Part shown: positions 11,380 through 23,100 of the stretch, piece after piece
How the letters are laid out: each line of letters opens with the position of its first letter
How positions within the stretch are numbered: the stretch's first letter is position 1
NCBI GenBank assembly: GCA_951640165.1
Contig: OX621260.1
Span: 15,580,001 to 15,644,000 of the forward strand
Origin: Pseudoips prasinana
Lineage: Eukaryota > Arthropoda > Insecta > Lepidoptera > Nolidae
DNA: 64,000 nucleotides
Direction of reading: 5' to 3'
Position numbers and translations under genes: made by a program
The notes under the pieces: generated by a model
Database searches by the model: none
What the model was told of the DNA's origin: nothing
What the model saw: only the letters and a program-made list of their open reading frames with translations

Positions 11380-11492
11380 CAACGCCCGCACTAGGAAATC
11401 CAATCCCTGTGTCGCGGGGTACTTTACAAATATATAATAGACGGTCACAAATTACAACCAGACTCAGAATAACGTTTTATGGGTCACACAAA
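11380..11492 (-). repeat. SINE body fragment
   Basis: It holds the SINE body without the tRNA-like head. Plus-strand sequence CGCCCGCACTAGGAAATC and GGGTCACACAAATAGTT are shared with 9628-9823. Confidence 0.65.
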
Positions 11493-12070
11493 TAGTTAAA
11501 TACGACTCTTCAAACTCCGTGGCTGCCTTTCACATACATGTATTGTGATATTATTTCATTGGATTGTGAGCCTTTACCCTTGAAATGAACTTCCATAGAT
11601 TAGAAATGAGTTCTTTCTTTGTAATTCAAATATAATTTGAAGTGTAAATTTTTTCTATGAAGGACAAATTCTTACAGACTACAGACATATTTGACTTTAT
11701 TTTCAAGACATGGGTTTTATTACGTTTAGTTATTAAGGATTTATTTTTGGTTGAGCACTTTTTAATTTTTGATCATAATATTATAGTACCTTAAACCATA
11801 ATTGTCATTGCAGGAACAACTAACTATACTTCAATAATGAATCGTGAACCCTTCCCATTCAATTGCAAGATTATATCAGCTCGGATTTAATAGTCTCCCC
11901 TTAGTCATAGCTTGATAAAATGTTGAATAACGCAATCACATATTACATTAAAATAACTTATTACCTACAACATATTGATATAACTACAAATCAATTAAAT
12001 AGTTTAAATCTGTTTTAAATTAAATAGTAAAATTATCATTAGTCACAGTCCTTTAATTACATACTCGAGT
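11493..12070. other. Intergenic AT-rich DNA
   Basis: No gene or recognised repeat was seen between the SINE fragment and the inverted-repeat element at 12071. Confidence 0.35.
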
Positions 12071-12733
12071 GTACGACTAAACGCCGACAGGACTTTACTT
12101 CGACTTTACTTTTCGCCGACAGCACACTTCACTCATACTCAGAGAGAAACATTTAACAAGTGTATTTATTTATTCTTTTACACACAAAACATACAATAAT
12201 TAGATAAAAGTGCGAAGAAATGAATAGTACAAAGGTGCTGCTTATTTCCAAGAAATTTCTTCCAGCAGACCCGCGACAGGAAAATGTTTACACAGCCATA
12301 ATGATGTGTGTAGGTCTATAATACACTTACATACTAATAATTGCATACATACTTAAATACATAAAAATATTATATCCAATTTAGACTTAACAATAAACTA
12401 AATACTAATAATCTATGAGGATGAAAATGAAAAATAGTGCTTTTTCACTAGTCTTTTAAAAGTGTCAATAGTTTTGCAGTTTTATATATTTAGCGGAAGA
12501 GAGTTCCACAATCTGACTGCATGAACAGTAAAGGAATAGGAATAAAAATCTGTTTTATGGATGGGAAGTGTAATATAGGACCGATTCGGTTCTGGCACTG
12601 GTGCGTTGTGGTCACAGTTCTAACCTAACCTAAACCAATAATTATGAATACTGTCGGCAAAGTGTTCTGTCGGCGAAAAATACAGTAGAATTAAAGTCTT
12701 GTCGGTGTACAGTCTGTCGGCGTTTAGTCGTAC
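12071..12733. mobile_element. Terminal-inverted-repeat element with CGCCGACAG ends
   Basis: The left end GTACGACTAAACGCCGACAG (12071-12090) is a perfect inverted copy of the right end (12714-12733). Weaker complementarity runs on through TTTTCGCCGACAG about 45 bp inside each end. The interior (about 12150-12620) has TTCCACAATCTGACTGCATG, resembling the minus-strand C-terminal tail of a LINE, so the element carries or was hit by a LINE piece. No transposase is present. Confidence 0.65.
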
Positions 12734-13134
12734 AATGACATACTCTTCGGATTAAAATGTCTCCAAGCAGCAAGAGCAACTGACTTGTTTTTACGAGGCA
12801 CTGTAAACTTAACACTAAGGATTTGTTCTTAATTATTGTCTTACCGCTACAAGAGTAAACTCTTTAGTCTACTCGCGGCAGTGTCCGAGTACGTACTATT
12901 TTGCAATTCATACTAGTCTAAGTATGGCCGTAAAGAAAAGTGGGGCTATGTTTACATGTGTGCGGCTCAATATCCATAGTTTACGAAGGCCTTGATATTA
13001 AAAAAAATCGTATATACGTATTTCTATTTGTTGACCAGTATCTATAGTACAAGATTTGCTTGGTTTGCGTTAGATGGCGCTGTGTTATATGTCCTGTATA
13101 TTTCTTTATTTCATCATCATCAATATTCATTACC
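12734..13134. other. Intergenic DNA
   Basis: Mostly unassigned. The segment 13020-13080 (GTTGACCAGTATCTATAGTACAAG) is a decayed SINE tail. Confidence 0.35.
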
Positions 13135-13318
13135 TCGCCAGCACATCCAGCTACCCCAATTTGTTAAATTTCTTTCAATTGAAAGTGAACCTCATAAGGT
13201 ACACTTTCAATTGGGGAATTTTCTACTTTTTCACTTAAGCATACTTAAGTGATAAAGTAGAAAATCTATAAAAGAAATTTGACAGCATGGGGTAGCTGGT
13301 TGTGCAGGTTTCTGTACA
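13135..13318. mobile_element. MITE with CCAGCTACCCCAAT inverted ends
   Basis: The outer arms (AGCTACCCCAATTTG ... GGGGTAGCT ... GTAC) are inverted. The interior has complementary ACTTTCAATTGGGGAA-type segments. The same family occurs at 14632, 27689 and 44141. Confidence 0.75.
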
Positions 13319-13692
13319 TAGAAGAATAGATATTATAGCAACAGCGGCAATCCGAAAACCCTAGCGACAGTGTAACGCGTTAGAAGAGAGCGGCAACGTG
13401 AATATCGCGTTAGGCACTGAGCTCTTATGCAAGTCAAATTGCACTTTATAGAAATAGCTACTAAGTAGCTAAGGTAGCTAATTAGCTAAGGTCACTATTT
13501 CTATAAATTGTTGCGCGAAGTGATTCTTCTGTACGTTAGTACTATGTTTTCATGACACGCACAAGCCTCGATTGCGATAGTAATTGAAGACAAATGTACT
13601 GACTTTCATTTTAATCGTACAAAGTATATTCGCCTACTAAATTGTCGAACGGTGAAGATTTAAGCGAAAACCGACAACTCTATGGCGACTTA

Positions 13693-13867
13693 GGCTTCCT
13701 ACGCACTATGCGGTTAGCCGGAATGCGGTCAGCCGTCAGCAATCAATATTGCTGAGCGGCTGCCGCATCACAGTGCAAATAAAAACTACTTTCTCGTACA
13801 AATATCTGAGAACGGTCAGCCGCACGGCTGGCCGCATTGCGGCTAGTCGGATAGTGCGTAGGAGGCC
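13693..13867. mobile_element. MITE flanked by TTA duplications (PIF/Harbinger-like)
   Basis: The ends GGCTTCCTACGCACTATGCGG and its inverse GTGCGTAGGAGGCC are flanked by TTA on both sides (13690-13692 and 13868-13870). A 3-bp TTA/TWA duplication is typical of PIF/Harbinger. It lies about 50 bp downstream of the COASY stop. Confidence 0.7.
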
Positions 13868-13917
13868 TTATATAAAGTCCATGGTACATATAGTAGAAGA
13901 TAGCCCGACCAATGCTC

Positions 13918-14124
13918 TTACAGTTTAGATGTTCTTCGGGCTAAGATTTCTTCCAAGTGTTGCCACGCTCGGTCGACTTGTTCTTGCGTATGCTCGTAGC
14001 TCCACTGCGGACTGAATACCACGTTTGCGTGCGCGATCTGTTCCAAGTTGGTGGGAAGATTATCTAGTCTCAAACGGGCGTTTTCTTCGGAAAGATTGTC
14101 GCGTTCCATGACTCGTTTTATCGC
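13918..14124 (-). CDS. COASY: COASY exon 10 (kinase C-terminus, stop)
   Basis: The acceptor is CTTTTTCAG. It encodes AIKRVMERDNLSEENARLRL through HANVVFSPQW and ends RRTSKL-stop (TAA, 13918-13920). Confidence 0.9.
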   Translation of the reverse strand, partial: AIKRVMERDNLSEENARLRLDNLPTNLEQIAHANVVFSPQWSYEHTQEQVDRAWQHLEEILARRTSKL

Positions 14125-17100
14125 CTGAAAAAGGAGACTTAATTTTAGAAAGATTTAGCAATTAATACAAGTAATGTGAATATACGACCCAATGTTGCTA
14201 CAAATATGTTCGGGACTATTTACAAGCGCTATTTACTAGTCTACGCGAGTAAAAACCTTATTTATTTATTTAATGTTTACGTATTCATAATATGTCTGAA
14301 TATTTAAGAGTGTAAAACATTTTTATAGCAATGTTTTCTACGCTTTTCAATAAGTATCATCACAACAGCTGTAAGGAGTCCATTGCAGGAAAGTTTTCCC
14401 ATGAATCATCTTGGGGAGGATATGCCATAATCAAATTTTGCCGAATTTGACGAAAAATCACGTTGGTTGATTGGAATTCATCTTTTTTATACCTTAAATA
14501 TTTATGTCATCATGTTTTAGTTTTAGTATTTGTTGCTGTAGCGGCAACCGAATTACATTATCTGTCAAAATCTCTACTGTCTGACTATGACTGTTTATGA
14601 GATTCAGCCTGGTAATAGACGGACATAAACTGTACAGATACCAGTACATCTAGCTACCCAAATCTGTCAATTTCTTTTCTAGATTTTCAACTTTATCACA
14701 TGGGGTAATTTGACAGATTGGGTTAGATTGATGTGCTCGCGTCTGTACATTCAGCGGAGTCTTAGGCCTCTTACCCACTATGCGGTTACCCGGAATGCGG
14801 TCAGCCGTTAGCAATCAATATTTCTGTCCGGCTGCCGCATCACAGTGCGAATAAAAACTACTTTCTCGTACAAATATCAGAGTACTGTCAGCCGCACGGT
14901 TGGCATTGCGGCTAGCCGCATAGTACGTAGGAGACCTTAATAATAGAGTCCCGTTTTACCCATTAGGTACTTAGACTTATACTTTACAGAAATGTTAAAA
15001 AATGAAATGATAAAAATGAATTAAAATAGATAAATTCCTTTACCTCATCCCGTGGAATGATAAGGGCCCACAGTTGGTGGCAGTAGCGGTACCAGTGCGC
15101 GCGCACCATGACGGCGGCCTCCATGAACACCACGCGGTAGCCCGCCTCGCCCAGCGCGCGCGCTCGGGACAAGGCCTCCTCCAATATCGCCGGCCACAGG
15201 AGACTGTTCAGCTTCTCCAGTTGACTCTGAAAAGAACAAGCATAATAGAATAGAATAGTCATATCAGATCAGTCATCATGCCGAACAAACGCAGGTAAAC
15301 GTGCACGCATTCAGCGTCTAATGCAAATATATAATGAAAAGTTCATAGATGTTGATATATTAATGCTAAATAAAAATTCTTTTCGTGCCCAAGTTATTAA
15401 TGTACTGAACAACTTGAATGTATCTAGTGGTAACCAACTAGTTTGTAATGTAATATAAATTATTAAGTGATTCCCTGATTATTCATCACAGCATACCTCT
15501 TAAATAATACGTGAAAAATGTTGTAGTTATTGCATTGATTTTGTCTTATATACTTACTTTACTAATAAGTGTTATTTGTAATAATAATAATAATATCTGG
15601 GGACAATGTCACACAGATCATCCTAGCCCCAAACTAAGCAAAGCTTGTACTATGGGTACCAGGAGACGATATACATACTTATATAGATAGCTAAATACAT
15701 AGAAAACATCCATGACTCAGAAACAAATATTCGTGCTCATCACACAAATGAAAAACGAATGCACTTAGCGGGATTCGAACCCAGGACCACCAGCATCGTA
15801 GGCAGGAGCACTACCAACTAGGCTACGGTGACCGTCATATCGTTATGTAATATCGTTTTTTTTCCAAATAAAATAATATAATACTCTTTATTGTACACGC
15901 AAGCAAGATAAATAGGAAGGACAAAAAATAATAATACAATCTAGTACAATGGGCGGTCTTATCGCATTAAGCGATTTCTTCCAGACAACCTTTGGATGGA
16001 TAGGAGTGACAGGATAGGAGGAGGTGTAATTATTTTCAAAAGCGGGTGTGTAACAAATGAAGTAGTGGATAAATAGAACGAGAATAGATATAACGTAGAT
16101 ACTCAGTGAAGCTGATGGAAGAAAGAATGCTGCAGAAGGGAAATGGGATAGGGGTGAAGTGGGGCTTATTTTATGTAGAGGCCAGTTAGTTAAGATAATA
16201 ATAATACTATCTGGCTGGAGAGTTATACTAAAGTGGTTTTGCTGGCGAATGCCACGATTGTGCAGACATTTATCTCCATGTAGCCAAAATCACACTAATA
16301 TTATAAAGGCGAAAGTTTGTGAGTATGTATGTTTGTTACTTTTGCATGTCTAAACGGTTGGAGCGATTTTAATAATATTTCGTATGGAGTTAGCTGACAC
16401 CCTGGATTAACACATACACTATAATTTATACGGTTTAACGCGGGTAAAACCGCGGGGCACAGCTAGTAGAGTATAAGTTGTATTAGAATTAGAATACCCT
16501 TACATTATATATTTTAAATAATATTAGTAACAAACATGTGGTATAATAAAATCCTGGGACATTACTCACTCACGGCCACCTGATCTCAAACTAAGTAGAG
16601 CTTGTACTCTGAAAACCTGAACTGATGTCTGATATACTACATATACTACTTTTCTTTTGTAAATACATACTAACAGATATGTTCATGCACCCAAATATCT
16701 GTTCTGGGTGGGCATCGAACCCACTACCTGCAGCATGCAAAGCAAGCATTTATCAAACATGCCACAGGCCCGTCTACTTATAATACCTACTTATATAAAA
16801 TTACAAACAGAAATATTTGTGTGCTGTCCTGGGTGAGAATCGAACCCGGCCCGGCCAAATGAATCGTAGTAGTCTGTGCTGCGATTCATTTGGCTGAAGG
16901 AGTAAAAGAAAAGGCATAAAATTAATCATGACTACTAAGTCAAGATTAATTTTATGCCTCTTCCACGGTAACGTTGAGACGGTAACGTTACTCGGGGCGA
17001 TTTCTACGCCCCTCACGGGATGAGATGGGGTGGCGATATTCTATCCCGTCAGCCACACAGCCGATTATGGTACAAAAAGAAAAATGTGTTTTGCACATAT

Positions 17101-20100
17101 TCAGTGTGCATAATGTGTGTTTGCCGGTCACCGTAGTCTAGTTGGTAGTGCTCCTGCCTACGAAGCTGGTGGTCCTGGGTTCGAATCCCGGTAAGTGCAA
17201 ATATTTGTGTGATGAGCACGAATATTTGTTTCTGAGTCATGGATGTTTTCTATGTATTTAAGTATTTATCTATCTATATAAGTATGTATATCGTCGCCTG
17301 GTACCCATAGTACAAGCTTTGCTTAGTTGGGGCTAGGATGATCTGTGTGACATTGTCCCTAGATATTATATTATATTAGATATTTTACATTCAGCCTATC
17401 AAATGCCCTTAACCGTACAAAGTAGACGTGCTCACCTTATCACTAAATACTATCTGCCCTAGCTTCTTCCTATCCACCTCTCCTGTTTCTGTGATGACAT
17501 TTTCCCCGAAATTCTCCGATATGGTGCGGTTGAGTGGCAACCCTGGCTTGTAGAGATCGTGTGCTATCGTATCACAGTTTATTATAGCAGCTCCTTTTGC
17601 CCTGACAAATAAACATAAAAATACATTAGTTACAATAAATAAGAATCTTAAAAACCACATACTACTTATCTTATGTGCAGTTGTTTTTATATTTTAATAT
17701 ATATATCAGAGGGCGACAAACGAGAAACTGTGTCACCTGATGGTAAGAGATCACCGCCGCCCATGGACACTCGCAACATCAGAGGTGCCGCGGGTGCGTT
17801 GCCGGCCTTTAAAAGTCAGCAAACAAGTGTTGCTGACCCTTCCCCCCACCCCAATAAGCTCTAGCGACCTTACTCATACTCGGAAACACAACATGAAAAT
17901 TATTAATGTTATTATAAAGGAATATCTTCTGTAGGGTGAAGGTACTTCTCCAGTCGGGCTGCTCTTTGAGCGAATGAACGCTATGCCCTATCTCTCTAAA
18001 TCAATTCAATGCTGCCCAGTAGGCCCCTGACATGGCTTAACGACCGTAGACTAATGACTACAACCGGGACCGACAGCTTAACGTGCATTCCGTAGCACGG
18101 AGACGCTCAGAAATTGAACCACTTTGCGTGTTAAACTAATGTGACTTAGTGAGTTCTTTCAGATTATTTGTAACAGTTACATACAAGTATGTAACTGTTA
18201 CAAATAAACTGTTAACTTAGTTGTTATATTTAACTATTACATGGAAATTTTCAATACGTGGAAAATGTGGTTGATATTGCAATTGTTACTCTAATTTTAA
18301 GCTTACTTTGTAAATATGTAAATTGCAATGTTGTTTATTTTCCCAAATAAAGTAAAATAAATTTAAAAAAAAATACGACAAATACTCCTAACTCTTATTA
18401 TATTCAAATGTAACCATCCTGGTCTACACTAACAAAACTATTCAGGTATAAAAAAAACCCGGCCAAGTACGAGTCGGACTCGCGCACGAAGGGTTCCGTA
18501 CCATTATCTATAAAAACGAGCTAAAAATTCACGTTTGTTGTATGGGAGGCCCCTTAAATAATTAATTTATTTTGTTTTTTAGTATTTGTTGTTATAGCGG
18601 CAACAGAAATACATCATCTGTGAAAATTTCGGTTCATGAGATACAGCCTGGTGACAGACGGACAGACAGACAGCGAAGTCTTAGTAATAGGGTCCCGTTT
18701 GACCCTTTGGGTACGGAACCCTAATAACACAAGCTCCAATCCCAAAGGATAATTAAGTATCTCTATTCCATGGCAAATGAGATGAATTATTCAACTAAAA
18801 AGTAACATATTTATCAAAATATGCACTTACTTTAACTTCTTCGTGAGAGACGTTTTTCCACTAGCAATTCCTCCAGCTATCCCGATTATATACGGCCAGT
18901 CTGGTATGTTGGGGTTATGCTGCGAATAAAATATATATTAAGAAAACAACATGTATTAAAATCTATACATATAATAAAATCGTAGAAAAGTCAAAACTGT
19001 ACACAATATTTTTTTAAAGGATACTTGGGGCGTGATCTACAATCGATATCGAAGCCAAAAATATAGTTTTTGGAATTTTTGTCTGTTTATCTGCTTGTCT
19101 GTATGTATTTCCGGGCTAAACTCAGAAAGTACTGCATGGATTTACTTCAAATGTTGCATAAATATTACTAAGAGGTCGGGTCAACATATAGGGTACAAAT
19201 TATCACGCTATCACCTACGGGGGCGGAGCTGTGATCATTTATAAAGTTTAACACGGGTAAAACCACGGGGCACAGCTAGTAAATAAATAAAATAAAAAAG
19301 GTTTTTATTTACGTAGACTTTAAAAAAGTGCTTGTAGATAGTCAGAACATGTTTGTAGTAATATAGTTGTAAACATTATTATTTCTAGTAACATAGATAT
19401 TTAGGTAAGTACACATTGTATTGATTGTATGAAAACATTTATAAAATTAATTTTATAATAGCAATGATATTTAGCAAGCTCGTATCAAGTTATTGTCAAG
19501 AGATTATGTTTAAGTTCAATTATTTATTTATTTGTCACGATATAACTGTTTGCAACAACCAAAATGGTGTATTCCTACAAGACCTTAAACACCATAAGTT
19601 TTAAACACCAACAACTTCGCAGGATTGCTAACATCATAACAACAACAACAACTAGCAACAACTTTTGTTCTACGAGTTCGGATTGTTTTTTTATATCAGA
19701 GGGCGATAAACGAGCAAGTGGGTCACCTGATGGTAAGTGATCACCACCGCCCATGGACACTCACAGCACCAGAAGAGTCGCGAGTGCGTTGCCGGCCTTT
19801 AAGAGTCAGCAAACAAGTGTTGCTGACCCTTCCCCCCACCCCGATGAGCTCTGGCGACCTTACTCACACTCAGAAACACAACATTAAATTATTAATGTTA
19901 TTATTAAGGAATGTCTTCTGTAAGGTGGACGTACTCCCCAGTCGGGCTACTCTTAGAGTGAATGAACGCTGTGCCCTACCTCTACTAACGAGCTCGACGT
20001 AAAAGTAATGGTTTTGGCAAGAGATTTTTAATTGATGATATCTCCGAAACGAATACTATATAAACCTAAAAATGTGCACTCTTTGACTCCATATTCTAGA

Positions 20101-23100
20101 AGTTTCTGAATTATTTTTACTTATAGAATATACACTAGGGTTACAAGATATCGACAAAACATGGAAAATACTCGTGTTTCTTTTGTGATTTCATTGACTT
20201 GAGCTATCATCACCAAGCTAACTTTAATTATTAGCGATAAGACCGCCGTTTGTACCTTATAGTTTTAAGAAAATACATGTTACGATGTGATATTTTTAAT
20301 TTGATGAAATAAAGTATAATGCTAACCGTCACTTTGCCACTTTCCGTCACTTCAGGTAGCCCCCGCGCCTCGAAGAGTGCCGTTATTAATTTTAATTTTT
20401 AATTTATTTATTTGAATCAGATAACAAAGATCCATTTTGTTAGTGAAACATAAATCTTAAAAATTATGTTAGTAAATATAGTTATACCGCCAACTGTCAG
20501 ATATCAGGCTGATACTTTTAGCCCTGACCCGAGATTTGAACTTAGGACCTCATAACTGCGGTTGAAGACGCTACCGCTAGACCAAGGTTTTTAGAAACAT
20601 TTTTAACATTAGTTAGTTGGGTGATTGGTCCAACTCTTTAAGTTTGGCGTCACAGACGGGCCCCAGTGCAGAGGGTGCATCGATAATGAAGAAACACCAG
20701 CACACGTACTGCTACACTGCAAGAGTGTCGCAAAGTTCCTGAATGATCCGAATACACTGCAGGAGGCCCTCAAGCCAGGCTTTCGTGGTCTCCTGGACGT
20801 CTAGATGGAACTGAAATGGTTCGAGTAGCCAAATACAGTTAGGAGGCGGAAATGCGGAAACCTATCGCCCAACTAACTAACTATGACAACTAGAGTCAGG
20901 GCAATCACTTTTTGGGCTGACCCTGGATTTGAACTCAGGACCTCATTATCTGCGATTGAACACGCTACCGCTAGACCAACGAGGTTTTTATAAACCCTTT
21001 TTAATATTATTTCGTTAAAATTAATGATGACTAAGTCCAAAATGGGTCTTACAGTAGGTGGTCTCAATAGTGTGCCCAACAGCCTCATTCGCTGGTTGCT
21101 GGAGCTGATCTTGACCTCTTCCTCACGATGTCGGTTGCTGTCCTCCGCCATCGCTATAACGTGCACATCCATAGCCTTCAAGCCCTGTTCCACCCGTTTC
21201 TCATTAATTTTGTTAGCTCCTCGTAATGTTTCTTCACTGACGACTATTAGCTGCAGGATAATAATATTTTAATAAGATTACAACAATAATAATAATAACC
21301 TGGGACATTATTCACACACGGCCATCAGATCCCAAACTAAACAGAGCTTGTACTATGGAAACCAGATAACTGATATAATGCAATCTCAAAAATGGGAAAT
21401 CATAAATTTGATCGTCCGGCGGGTCTCGAACCTGCACCATCTACCAATCCGGGGTAGGCGCTCTGCGTTAAGATACGAACGATACACGCCGGCAGATCAA
21501 ACTTAGGATTCCCTTGCTAACACCCTTCTGGAGGATGTAGATATCATCTATCGGCTTTGTTTTTCTAGAAACATGGCCGACTGATATGTTCACAGTTGCA
21601 TGTGAAAGATCATATCATATTGATAATACCTTCCAAATTAATACATTTAAATTTTATAGCATATTACCATTTTTTTCAGATTAGATAAACGCTTTGCATT
21701 GAGAATAATGCTATAAAATTTAAATTGATTGATATAATGCATATTTTATTTTATAGACAACTCCCGCACTAGGGAATCTAATCTCTGTGTCGCGGGGTAC
21801 TTTACAAACATATAATATACGGACACAAATTACATCCAGACTCAGAACAACTATATATGGGTCACACAAATAGTTGACCGGCGCGGGGCTCGAACCAGCG
21901 ACACGAAGCGGCGAGACTACTGTCTTAGCCGCTGCGCCACAAGTGCAGTCACACATACTACTTTTCTTTTGAAAATACATACTAATATAGATAATTACAC
22001 CCAGACTCAGGACAAACAGACATGTTCATGCACACAAATATCTGTGCTGGGTGAGAATCGAACCCATGACTTGCGGCGCGAAAGGCAAGCATTTACCAAC
22101 GACGTCAACCGGCCCGTCAATAATGGATAGTTTTACCCGAAGCGGATTTTATAAGACAGAGTAGTATCTCAGTAAAGCTGTGCATAAAGTCATGAACCGC
22201 AAAAGCTCTCCCTTAGCTTGATCTTTAAATGAATTATAAAAATCATAATAATAAGTACACTTGCTTGCTTATCGTATGGGTAGTGGTAACCCTAGTGTCA
22301 GAGTTGCTCAAGCCGCCCAGTAGGCCTCTGACATGGCTTAACGACTGTTGTCTAATGACTACAACCGGGACCGACAGCTTAACGTACCCTCCGAAGCACG
22401 GAGACGCTCAGAAATTAAACCACTTTGGCGGTCACCCATCTATGGACTGACCGCGAGCCTAGTTGCTTTACCTCGCCGATCGCTTACGTAGCGGTGAGAG
22501 CATCTTGCTATGAGCGCCTCATAAGCATCTTTATTGCGCCAATTAATTTACAATTTAGTAATATAAACAAAAGTAATGATGATGCAATAGGCGGCCTTAT
22601 CGCTAAAAGCTCATCCAGGCAACCAATGAGTAAGATGAACCAAAATTTATGTGCAGAACGAAAGGGGTCGAAGATTATAGTTTACACCATATAAAGGTAA
22701 GTTATTGGGGAGGTTAAGCAACTAGGCTCACGGTCAGTCCATAAAATAAAAAAATAAATAAAATAAAAAAGGTTTTTATTCACGTAATCACGTAACACTA
22801 TGGAAGTACGCGAAATATACCAATCTAGCAGTTTGTTCATCTGACAATTGTCGTATTTTCCAAACGGCATAGGAAGCCAAACTCTATTTAGCTGCTAGCT
22901 TTTCAATCTGAGGAGCCCATTGCAATTTTGCGTTTAGTGTCAATCCCAGAAATACGGTCGACGGAACTAAATCTAAAATTTCCTCATTTAATGCAACTGT
23001 TGGTATAATCTGTCTCACATTTGGTAGTCCATAGATGGATGACCGCCAAAATGGTTGTATTTCTGAGCGTCTCCGCGCTTCGGAGGGCACGTTAAGCTGT

